Source: an uncultured Oscillospiraceae bacterium (GTDB lineage Bacteria; Bacillota; Clostridia; Oscillospirales; Oscillospiraceae). Taken from it: 37,964 bases of DNA. How positions within the stretch are numbered: the first letter of the stretch is position 1; every line of letters starts with the position of its first letter. Below, in pieces: positions 7,486 to 14,051 of this stretch. A program made the translations under genes and the position numbers. Under the pieces are notes generated by a model that made no database searches, was not told the origin of the DNA, and worked only from the letters and a program-made list of their open reading frames with translations. The stretch covers positions 1 to 37,964 of the forward strand of contig CAJTPV010000031.1 in the NCBI GenBank assembly GCA_910578505.1, read 5' to 3'.

Positions 7486-8169
7486 ATGCGCTATCAAGCT
7501 GTTGTTCCGGGCCGCTTTGTCAGCCGCCCGAACCGTTTCATTGCCCACGTGGAGGTGGACGGCAGTCTGGAGGTCTGCCACGTGAAGAACACAGGCCGCT
7601 GTCGGGAGCTGCTGACGCCGGGGGCTGCCGTCTACCTGGAGCCCGCCGGAAATCCCGCCCGGAAGACAAAATACGACCTGATTGCCGTGGAAAAAAACGG
7701 CCTGCTCATCAACATGGACGCCCAGGCCCCCAATAAGGCCTTCGGCGAGTGGGCGGCGGCGGGCGGCTTCCTGCCCGGCCTGACCCTCATTCGCCCGGAA
7801 TTTACCTGGGAGGACTCCCGCTTCGACTTCCGGCTGGAGGACGAACAGGGCCCGTACTTCGTGGAGGTCAAGGGCGTCACATTGGAGGAGGGCGGAGAGG
7901 CCCGCTTCCCGGACGCCCCCACGGAGCGGGGCGTCAAGCACCTGCGGGGCCTGCTGCGGGCAGTGGAGCAGGGGTACCGGGCGGCGGTGTTCTTCGTCAT
8001 TCAGATGAAGGGCGTCACCCACTTCCGGCCCAACGACGCCACCGACCCGGCCTTCGGCCATGCCCTGCGGGAGGCCGCTGCCGGAGGCGTGGCAGTGCTG
8101 GCGTACGACTGCCGGGTAACGCCGGACGCCCTGACGCTGGACGCGCCTGCGCCGGTGCTGCTGGCCTGA
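7486..8169 (+). CDS. sfsA: SfsA family DNA-binding protein
   Basis: A 227-residue SfsA homologue of full length. The N-terminal OB-like part carries RPNRFIAHVEVDG and CHVKNTGRCRELL. The C-terminal nuclease-fold part has FDFRLED, YFVEVKGVTLEE, FPDAPTERGVKHL and FFVIQMKGV, all signature SfsA segments. The family was named for sugar fermentation stimulation in E. coli, where it binds DNA; the exact function in Firmicutes is not settled. The ATG at 7486 follows CGGAGGAAAAATC; an upstream in-frame ATG at 7447 falls inside the mgtE terminator and is rejected. Its stop abuts the end of the convergent response regulator gene with no space. Confidence 0.95.
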   Translation: MRYQAVVPGRFVSRPNRFIAHVEVDGSLEVCHVKNTGRCRELLTPGAAVYLEPAGNPARKTKYDLIAVEKNGLLINMDAQAPNKAFGEWAAAGGFLPGLTLIRPEFTWEDSRFDFRLEDEQGPYFVEVKGVTLEEGGEARFPDAPTERGVKHLRGLLRAVEQGYRAAVFFVIQMKGVTHFRPNDATDPAFGHALREAAAGGVAVLAYDCRVTPDALTLDAPAPVLLA

Positions 8170-8877
8170 CTACTCCGGCTCCACCATCCGGTAGCCCACG
8201 CCGATCTCGGTAAAGATATACTCCGGCTGGGCGGGGTTATTCTCGATCTTCCGGCGGATATTGGCCATGTTGACCCGCAGGATCTGGTTGTCGTTTTTCG
8301 CCTTCGGCCCCCACAGCTGCCGGATGATAAAGTCATAGGTCAGCACCCGCCCGGCGTATTTCCCCAGCAAAGACACCAGCTTGTATTCGTTCTGGGTCAG
8401 ATGGGCGTTCTCCCCGTTCACCAGCACCTGGTGCTTGTCGTAATCAATGACCAGGCCCTTGGCCCGGAACTGCCCCAGCTGGGCGATGTCCCCGTTGGGC
8501 AGGTGGGTGCGGGTGTGGCGGATGGCGGTGCGGATGCGGGCCAGCAGCTCCGACGTGCCGAAGGGTTTGACGATGTAGTCGTCCGCCCCCGCGTCCAGCG
8601 CGTCCACCTTGTCCCGCTCGTGGTTCCTGGCGGAGACGACGATGATAGGGCAGGTGGACCACTCCCGCACAAAGGACAGAATGCCGGCGCCGTCCATGTC
8701 CGGCAGGCCCAGGTCCAGCAATATCACGTCCGGGCAGTGGGAGGTGATGGTGGTGATGGCCTCGCTGCCGGTGCGGGCGGTGATGACGTCGTAGTCATTG
8801 GCGGTGAGAATGGTGGAGATGAAGCCGCTGATATGGGCGTCGTCCTCCACGATCAGCACGCGGTCTTTAATCTTCAT
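8170..8877 (-). CDS. KdpE-like OmpR-family response regulator
   Basis: A 235-residue response regulator. The receiver domain occupies residues 1-120 with the acidic pair EDD at 11-13, phospho-acceptor Asp55 (VILLDLGLPDMDG), Ser/Ala switch (VVSARN) and Lys of DDYIVKPF. The winged-helix domain (about 135-230) has LTQNEYKLVSLL and a WGPKAKND-ILRVNMANIRRK recognition region, closest by eye to KdpE. The ATG at 8877 overlaps the end of the kinase gene by 11 bp and has a GGAGG site; the in-frame ATG at 8904 lies inside the kinase. No kdpFABC genes are nearby, so its target is unknown; another potassium or osmotic system is an inference. Confidence 0.9.
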   Translation of the reverse strand: MKIKDRVLIVEDDAHISGFISTILTANDYDVITARTGSEAITTITSHCPDVILLDLGLPDMDGAGILSFVREWSTCPIIVVSARNHERDKVDALDAGADDYIVKPFGTSELLARIRTAIRHTRTHLPNGDIAQLGQFRAKGLVIDYDKHQVLVNGENAHLTQNEYKLVSLLGKYAGRVLTYDFIIRQLWGPKAKNDNQILRVNMANIRRKIENNPAQPEYIFTEIGVGYRMVEPE

Positions 8878-9955
8878 AAGCGTAGTCCTCCGGTATAAAC
8901 TCATCCACAGGCAGGGTGAAGCAGAAAACAGCGCCGCCCTCAGGGACGTTGGCGGCGGACATGGTCCCGCCGTGGGCTTTCACGATGGAGCTGCACACAG
9001 ACAGCCCGATGCCCATATTCCGCCGGTTGTCCGAGGCGTGGGACCGGCTGCGCAGGGCGGGGGAAAAAATATCCGGCAGAACGTCGTCCGCGATCCCCGC
9101 GCCGTTGTCGTGGACCGTAAAGACAGCGGCGTCCTGCCGCTCCACGGACAGCTCAATGCGGGTGCTCCCGCCGTGGTAGGCCGCGTTTTCCAGCAGATTC
9201 AGCAGCACCTGTTCGATCAGGATGGCGTCCATGGGGACGAACAGCGGCTCCTGGGGCGCGGACAGGACCAGCTCAATGCCGTCAAAGCGCTGCCGGAACT
9301 TGCCGGCCACGCTGGCCAGCACCTCCTCGGCAGCCTCCAGCTCCTTGTTCAGCTGGGTGTCGCCGTCGCTCATGCGGGTGATGGACAGCAGGTTCTCCAC
9401 CATCCGCACCAGCCACTGAGCCTCGTCCCGCACGTTGCGCAGCAGGGCCGTACGCTGCTCGCCGTCCAGCCGGGCGTCGTTTTCCAGGATGGCGGAGGTG
9501 GCCCCCACGATGCTGGTCAGCGGCGTGCGCAGGTCGTGGGACACCGCCCGCAGCAGGTTGGCCCGCATGGTCTCCCGCTCGTTTTCCAGCCGCAGCTGCT
9601 CCTGCCGCTTGTTCTGGGAGGTGAGGGCGCTGACGATGAGGGAGACGGAGAGCATGGTGAGGAAGGTCAGCGGATAGCCGGAGATGGTAAAATTGAACTC
9701 CCAATAGGGGAAGGTAAAGACATAGTTGACGCAGATGACGCCCACGAAGGACGCCGCCACGCCGCAGGCGTATCCCTCGGTGAGCCGGGCCGTCAGCACC
9801 ACCATCAGGACAAAGATCATGGACACGAACCCGCCGCCGGGGTCGGCCAGCAGCAGCAGGTTGCTCAGGCCGTACCCCAGCAGCAGCAGGCCCAGCGTGA
9901 TGAGCCAGTCCCGCAGCGCCCGCCGCCAGGGCCGGCGGGTGAAAATGTGGTGCAT
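8867..9955 (-). CDS. KdpD-like sensor histidine kinase, short form
   Basis: A 362-residue membrane kinase. Four membrane helices occupy residues about 17-112 (WLITLGLLLLGYGLSNLLLL, FVSMIFVLMVVL, the segment ending VNYVFTFPYWEFNF, and PLTFLTMLSVSLIVSAL), matching the DUF4118 membrane domain of KdpD. HisKA follows with His140 (AVSHDLRTPLTSIVGA), then HATPase_c (LLNLLENAAYHG, FTVHDNGAGIAD, GIGLSVCSSIVKAHGG). The large N-terminal KdpD and USP-like cytosolic domains of classic KdpD are absent. It is translated first and overlaps the regulator gene, so the pair is co-expressed. Promoter and a direct-repeat element lie at 9977-10019. Confidence 0.9.
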   Translation of the reverse strand: MHHIFTRRPWRRALRDWLITLGLLLLGYGLSNLLLLADPGGGFVSMIFVLMVVLTARLTEGYACGVAASFVGVICVNYVFTFPYWEFNFTISGYPLTFLTMLSVSLIVSALTSQNKRQEQLRLENERETMRANLLRAVSHDLRTPLTSIVGATSAILENDARLDGEQRTALLRNVRDEAQWLVRMVENLLSITRMSDGDTQLNKELEAAEEVLASVAGKFRQRFDGIELVLSAPQEPLFVPMDAILIEQVLLNLLENAAYHGGSTRIELSVERQDAAVFTVHDNGAGIADDVLPDIFSPALRSRSHASDNRRNMGIGLSVCSSIVKAHGGTMSAANVPEGGAVFCFTLPVDEFIPEDYAYED

Positions 9956-9976
9956 CGCCTCCGCCTCCTGTTCTTA

Positions 9977-10006
9977 GATATAGAGTGTACCACAAAAAAC
10001 TGTTAA
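9977..10006 (-). promoter_or_regulatory. Promoter of the KdpDE-like operon
   Basis: On the minus strand TTAACA (10001-10006) and TATATC (9977-9982) are 18 bases apart. The start codon lies 22 bp below the -10. Confidence 0.4.
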
Positions 10007-10019
10007 GAGGGCGTTAAAA
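10000..10019 (-). promoter_or_regulatory. Direct-repeat operator candidate
   Basis: The minus strand has TTTTAAC then TCTTAAC with starts 11 bp apart, the spacing typical of OmpR/PhoB-family binding sites. It overlaps the -35 of the operon's promoter, suggesting autoregulation (inferred). Confidence 0.4.
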
Positions 10020-10221
10020 TGCCGTGTTGCCGACTCTTTTGCCGTCAATCGCTTTGAGCCTTTTGCGGTAATCGGTAGATGATGTGCTACTATGAAAAAG
10101 TCAACAAGATTATTCTCGAAATTTTATATGATTTGTGTGTGGATTTATTCAGGTAATTGCGATATACTAAGTATGCGTGAAGTTAATCGCTTCCGCATCT
10201 TCGACTTATTCGGAGGAAATT

Positions 10222-10293
10222 ATGCCCCGAGTATTTGGTGCCCATGGTGCAAGCCAAATACGTCAACTGCCGCCTGTCGCCAGCGGCCTATAA
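10222..10293 (+). CDS. Possible 23-codon small ORF in relic region
   Basis: An ATG at 10222 follows a good CGGAGGAAATT ribosome site and a TATACT-like -10 about 60 bp upstream. The frame gives a 23-residue peptide starting MPRVFGAHGASQ and stops inside the tandem repeat. It has no recognisable domain. It may be a leader peptide or the truncated start of a lost gene; the region is otherwise gene-poor. Confidence 0.25.
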   Translation: MPRVFGAHGASQIRQLPPVASGL

Positions 10294-10352
10294 GAGTGCG
10301 ACTTGCTTACGACGGCCGCCTGTTCGCGAGCGGGGTATAAGTGCGGACTTGA
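10270..10352 (+). repeat. Two tandem imperfect 36-bp repeats
   Basis: Unit 1 (10270-10305) and unit 2 (10317-10352) share CCGCCTGT-CGC-AGCGG, TATAAG, TGCG and ACTTG in the same order, with a 47-bp period. Each unit can fold a CCGC/GCGG hairpin. Function unknown. Confidence 0.6.
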
Positions 10353-10361
10353 ACCAACGAT

Positions 10362-10384
10362 AGCCCTCTGCTTTTGCGGGGGGC
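10362..10384. other. GC-rich hairpin
   Basis: AGCCCTC and GGGGGCT arms, with one G-T wobble, enclose a 9-base loop. No T tract follows, so it is not called a terminator. It sits just after the tandem repeats. Confidence 0.35.
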
Positions 10385-10411
10385 TGTCATGGTTTTCAGA
10401 TGGAGATAGAG

Positions 10412-10569
10412 ATGAATCAGCTGATAGTATGCGGCCTTTATTCAATTAAAGACGCAGTAAAGCAATGAGATATCTTAAGCTGATCGAAAGCGGCGTGATG
10501 AAAAGCAGAAACGATATTATGGGTATTAAAAAAATCCTGTTAATGCAGGAAATACCCCCTGAATCATAA
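10412..10569 (+). pseudogene. Two overlapping tiny frames, likely a decayed gene
   Basis: An 18-residue frame (10412-10468, MNQLIVCGLYSIKDAVKQ) ends in ATGA, overlapping a 34-residue frame (10465-10569, starting MRYLKLIESG). The amino-acid composition of both looks coding and AT-richer than the surroundings. They are one base out of phase, which suggests a frameshifted remnant rather than two genes. I do not recognise the product. The gap between the kinase operon promoter and the nucleotidase gene (about 600 bp) otherwise holds only the repeats and hairpin described here. Confidence 0.3.
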
Positions 10570-10619
10570 TATTAGCCCCCCATAACCGCTCCCGGCACCG
10601 ACCCGCCGGGGGCGGTGTC

Positions 10620-11222
10620 CTATTCCGGCGAACCGCTCTGTCCCTCTCCCCGCTGCAGCCGGTCCAGCGTCAGCCCGAACGCCTCCCCGAAGTGCTCCAG
10701 AAACCAGGACACCTCCTCCATCTCCAGCCGCCGCAGAGCCTCCAGCGTCTCCTGGGCCGCGTCGGCAAACTCCCGGTTGCCCGCCTCCAGCTCCTCCAGA
10801 CACTTGATGTACGCACACAGCTTGTCCGCCGCCTTGACAATCTGCCGCACCTCCTGGTCTGTCTCCCGCAGCAGCGGCTCGTAGGCCGGGCGCAGCTGCT
10901 CCGGCAGCATCTCCAGCAGCCGCTCCGCCGCTACGTCCTCTACCTGGTGGTACGCCCCGCGGATGGTGGCGTTGTAGTACTTGATGGGCGTGGGCAGGTC
11001 GCCGGTGAAAATTTCCGTGGCGTCGTGGAACAGCGCCGCCGCCGCGCAGGCGTCCGGCTCGCAGGGCCTGCCCAGCACGTCCCGCCGGATCACCCCCAGG
11101 GCGTGGGCCAGCACCGCCGCCATGTGGCTGTGCTCCTGGATGTTCTCCGGCACGCTGTTGCGCATCAGCGACCAGCGGGTGATATACTTCATTCGTGATA
11201 TATATGCGAAAAATTTGTGCAT
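10620..11222 (-). CDS. YfbR-like HD-domain 5'-deoxynucleotidase
   Basis: A 200-residue HD-family phosphohydrolase. Metal ligands are visible as His33 (EHSH), His66-Asp67 (ALFHDATEIFTGD) and a later Asp (VKAADKLCAYIK). The segments RWSLMRNSVPENIQEHS and GDLPTPIKYY match E. coli YfbR, which dephosphorylates deoxynucleoside monophosphates. A nucleotide role also fits the divergently encoded dCMP deaminase nearby. The ATG at 11222 has CAGGGAG upstream. It begins 14 bp after the YmdB-like gene and is probably co-transcribed with it. The substrate is inferred from family. Confidence 0.9.
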   Translation of the reverse strand: MHKFFAYISRMKYITRWSLMRNSVPENIQEHSHMAAVLAHALGVIRRDVLGRPCEPDACAAAALFHDATEIFTGDLPTPIKYYNATIRGAYHQVEDVAAERLLEMLPEQLRPAYEPLLRETDQEVRQIVKAADKLCAYIKCLEELEAGNREFADAAQETLEALRRLEMEEVSWFLEHFGEAFGLTLDRLQRGEGQSGSPE

Positions 11223-11236
11223 GATTCTACTCCCTG

Positions 11237-12010
11237 TTATCGTATGTCAATCTGCTCCACGTCCACGCACAGCCCCGTGCCGCTGTCCAGACTGAAGATT
11301 GCCCCCTGCATCTTGCAGGGGCCCTCCGCCGCCTGGTACCGCCCCGGCAGGCCGCCCAGGAATTTCTCGATGCTCTGCTCCGGCTTGATGCCCAGGACGC
11401 TGTGGATGGGGCCGGTCATGCCCAGGTCGCTGATATAGCCCGTGCCGCAGGGCAGAATCTGGCCGTCGGCTGTGGGCACATGGGTGTGGGTGCCCCAGAG
11501 GGCGGAGACCTTGCCGTCCAGATAGTAGCCCATGGCCAGCTTTTCACTGGTGGCCTCGGCGTGGAAATCCACCAGGGTGAAGAGGGGGCGGTCCCCGTCC
11601 AGCAGCCGGGCAGCCGCGGTGAAGGGGTTGTCCGCGTTGAAGTCCATGCCGCAGCGGCCAATCAGATTCAGCACGCCGACCTCGATGTGCCCGCAGGGAT
11701 AGACCCCCCAGCCCCGGCCCGGCATGCGGCCAGTATAGTTGGCGGGCCGCAGCAGATAGGGGTCCTCCTCCATCCGGCCCGTCAGCTGCAGCTTGCCGAA
11801 GGCGTGGTTGCCCAGGGTGACCACGTCCGCCCCCGCCTGGTAGAGCTCCTCCACCTGCCGGGGCAGGATGCCGGTGAGAGACGCATTCTCCCCGTTGACC
11901 ACGGTGAAGTGGACGTCCTTCAGCTTTTTCAGGCTCCGCAGGCGGCGGGCCAGATGGGCCAGGCCCTCCTCCCCCACCACGTCGCCAATGGCCAGAATAT
12001 GATAGATCAA
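11237..12010 (-). CDS. YmdB-like metallophosphoesterase (2',3'-cNMP phosphodiesterase family)
   Basis: A 257-residue member of the YmdB/TIGR00282 family. Metal-binding motifs run in order: GDVVGEEG, VVNGENAS, VTLGNHAF, DFHAEATSEK and WGTHTHVPTADGQILP, closing with GPIHSVLGI. In Bacillus YmdB hydrolyses cyclic nucleotides and affects sporulation and biofilm decisions; the role here is inferred. No ATG fits: the chosen start is TTG at 12010 (M-IYHILAIGD), which has GGAAAGG 11 bases upstream; a GTG at 12019 is too close to that site. The gene has a good promoter at 12053-12081 and leads the two-gene unit with the YfbR-like gene. Confidence 0.9.
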   Translation of the reverse strand: MIYHILAIGDVVGEEGLAHLARRLRSLKKLKDVHFTVVNGENASLTGILPRQVEELYQAGADVVTLGNHAFGKLQLTGRMEEDPYLLRPANYTGRMPGRGWGVYPCGHIEVGVLNLIGRCGMDFNADNPFTAAARLLDGDRPLFTLVDFHAEATSEKLAMGYYLDGKVSALWGTHTHVPTADGQILPCGTGYISDLGMTGPIHSVLGIKPEQSIEKFLGGLPGRYQAAEGPCKMQGAIFSLDSGTGLCVDVEQIDIR

Positions 12011-12052
12011 AGCGCTCACGACCTTTCCCGCAGTTCCTGCGATTGTACGCCT

Positions 12053-12081
12053 AGTATACCTGCTTTCCCGCGAAAAAGCAA
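12053..12081 (-). promoter_or_regulatory. Promoter of the ymdB-yfbR-like operon
   Basis: On the minus strand TTGCTT (12076-12081) and TATACT (12053-12058) are 17 bases apart. Confidence 0.7.
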
Positions 12082-12110
12082 CATCGCGATGACGCCCGCA
12101 ACAATAGCTC

Positions 12111-12139
12111 TTGCAATTTCCTCCGGATTCTGTCATACT
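12111..12139 (+). promoter_or_regulatory. Promoter of the dCMP deaminase gene
   Basis: TTGCAA (12111-12116) and CATACT (12134-12139) are 17 bases apart, divergent from the previous promoter. Confidence 0.65.
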
Positions 12140-12173
12140 ACATATACCTGGAAATACAGAGGAGGAACACAAT

Positions 12174-12662
12174 ATGGACCGGGTCAGCAAGGAAAACTAC
12201 TATCTGGACATCGCCGAGACGGTCATTGAGCGGGCGACCTGCCTGCGCCGGTGCTACGGCGCAATCATCGTCAAAAACGATGAGATCATCTCCACCGGCT
12301 ATAACGGCGCTCCGCGGGGCCGGAAAAACTGCGTGGACCTGGGCCGCTGCGCGCGTGAGACCATGAACGTCCCCCACGGCGAGCGGTATGAGCTCTGCCG
12401 CAGCGTACACGCCGAGGCCAACGCCATCATCTCCGCCGCCCGCCGGGATATGGTGGGCGGCACCCTGTACCTGGCCGGGAAGGACGCCGCCTCCGGTGCG
12501 CCCCTCTACGACGCCCAGTCCTGCGCCATGTGCCGCCGCATGATCATCAACGCGGGCCTGAAAAACGTGGTCACCCGCCTGGGACCCGGCCAATTCCGGG
12601 TGGCGGAGGTCCGGGACTGGGTGGCGGAGGACGACTCCCTGCCGGCGGATATAGAACAATGA
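12174..12662 (+). CDS. dCMP deaminase family protein
   Basis: A 162-residue zinc-dependent deaminase. Zinc and catalytic residues are His79 and Glu81 (SVHAEANAII) and Cys117/Cys120 (QSCAMCRRMI). The substrate-side segments TGYNGAPRG and the cysteine-containing NCVDLGRCARE insert are typical of ComEB-type dCMP deaminases, which make dUMP for thymidylate synthesis. The usual PC before the second cysteine pair reads SC here, a mild deviation. The ATG at 12174 follows GAGGAGGAAC; an earlier in-frame ATG at 12111 lies in the -35 box and is rejected. Confidence 0.93.
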   Translation: MDRVSKENYYLDIAETVIERATCLRRCYGAIIVKNDEIISTGYNGAPRGRKNCVDLGRCARETMNVPHGERYELCRSVHAEANAIISAARRDMVGGTLYLAGKDAASGAPLYDAQSCAMCRRMIINAGLKNVVTRLGPGQFRVAEVRDWVAEDDSLPADIEQ

Positions 12663-12706
12663 AAATATTCCCTGGTGATTTTCACAAGAAAACCTCGCCC
12701 ACCCCC

Positions 12707-12735
12707 TTGTTTTTCCCTGGAAAAAACAGTATACT
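12707..12735 (+). promoter_or_regulatory. Promoter of galM
   Basis: TTGTTT (12707-12712) and TATACT (12730-12735) are 17 bases apart. Confidence 0.7.
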
Positions 12736-12786
12736 AGAGATGCTAGAACCGCCCCCTGGGGCGCGCGGAAAAGGAGGAAAACTCTT

Positions 12787-13821
12787 ATGGCAGTTATGAA
12801 AGAGCCCTTCGGGTCTACGCAGGACGGACGGGCTGTGGATCAGTATACCCTGCGCTGCGGCCATTTGGAGGCGGAAGTGCTGACATACGGGGCCGCGCTG
12901 CGGCTGCTGCAGGTCCCGGACAGAAACGGGGAGCATGTGGACGTGGTGCTGGGCTACGACAGCGTCAGCGGCTATGAGGACAACGGCGGATATCTGGGCG
13001 CGGTCATTGGCCGGTACGCCAACCGCATCGCCGGGGCCCGCTGCGTGATCGACGGGCGCGTCGTTCCCCTGGCGGCCAACGAGGGCCCCAAGCAGCTCCA
13101 CGGCGGCCCCGCCGGTTTTGACAAGCAGTGCTTCGAGGCCCGGCAGACCGGCGAGAGCGCCGTCACCTTTACTTACGCCTCCCTTGACGGGGAGGGCGGC
13201 TTCCCCGGCGGCCTGTCGGCCCAGGTCACATACACCCTCTCCGAGCAGGGCCTCTCCCTGCACTATGAGGCGTCCGCCGATCAGACCACCTACTGCAACC
13301 TGACCAACCACAGCTACTTCAACCTCAACGGCGGCGGCGACGCCATGCACCACCGCCTCTGGCTCTCCTCCAGCCGCTACACCCCCGTGGGACCCGACAG
13401 CATCCCCACCGCCATGGCCCGCCCGGTGGCCGGCAGTCCCTTCGATTTCACCGCCGAGAAAGCCATCGGCCGGGACATCAACGCCGACGACCAGCAGCTG
13501 CGCAACGTGGGCGGCTATGACCACAACTTCATCCTGGACCCCCTCCAGGGGCTGCGCCGGGCCGCCCGCCTCACGGGGGACCGCTCCGGCGTCATTATGG
13601 AGGTGTGGACGGACAAGCCCGGACTCCAGCTCTACACCGCCAACGGCCTGACCATCACTGGCCGCGGCAAGCGGGGGGCTGTCTACCGCCCCCGGCAGGC
13701 TGTGTGCCTGGAAACCCAGTTCTTCCCCGACAGCCCCAATCATCCGGAGTGGGGCGACATCCTGCTCCGCCCCGGAAGGAGGTATGACTATACGACAGAG
13801 TTCCGGTTTACCCATATCTGA
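12787..13821 (+). CDS. galM: Aldose 1-epimerase (mutarotase)
   Basis: A 344-residue galactose mutarotase-type enzyme that interconverts alpha and beta anomers of free hexoses. Family segments appear in order: TYGAALRLLQVP, VLGYDSVSGYE, GAVIGRYANRIAGAR, KQLHGGPAGFDK, TNHSYFNLNG (catalytic His), GGYDHNFIL and VCLETQFFPDSPNHPEW (catalytic Glu). The length is typical. The ATG at 12787 follows AAAGGAGGAAAACTCTT. It has its own promoter and no sugar operon beside it, so it is probably a housekeeping copy. Confidence 0.95.
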   Translation: MAVMKEPFGSTQDGRAVDQYTLRCGHLEAEVLTYGAALRLLQVPDRNGEHVDVVLGYDSVSGYEDNGGYLGAVIGRYANRIAGARCVIDGRVVPLAANEGPKQLHGGPAGFDKQCFEARQTGESAVTFTYASLDGEGGFPGGLSAQVTYTLSEQGLSLHYEASADQTTYCNLTNHSYFNLNGGGDAMHHRLWLSSSRYTPVGPDSIPTAMARPVAGSPFDFTAEKAIGRDINADDQQLRNVGGYDHNFILDPLQGLRRAARLTGDRSGVIMEVWTDKPGLQLYTANGLTITGRGKRGAVYRPRQAVCLETQFFPDSPNHPEWGDILLRPGRRYDYTTEFRFTHI

Positions 13822-13963
13822 CCGGGAAAGTGATTTTTTGCCTGCAGAGGGAACCCGGACCCCTTTTCCTGCGTCTATGATGGTAAGAGCATGAAGAGGG
13901 GGGCTTAACAAACTTTTAAGAAATGATGCAATTTCGATGCAAGTTCGAAACCGTTTTTTCACA

Positions 13964-13991
13964 TTGGTTTGCTATGGTACCTCTGTAAGAT
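13964..13991 (+). promoter_or_regulatory. Promoter candidate of the SLH protein gene
   Basis: TTGGTT (13964-13969) and TAAGAT (13986-13991) are 16 bases apart, with a leader of about 55 nt. Confidence 0.45.
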
Positions 13992-14051
13992 GGTTCCACC
14001 AGGGCCTCGGCCCGAAAACGCAACTTACGAGAATAGGAAGGAAGGAAATTT

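Noticed and set aside
10270..10352. CRISPR array
   Set aside because: Only two imperfect repeat units with an 11-bp spacer and no cas genes.
10340..10360. tRNA gene on the minus strand, because GGTTCAAGTCC resembles a T-loop
   Set aside because: The flanking bases do not form a 5-bp T-stem and no acceptor, D or anticodon arms can be placed around it.
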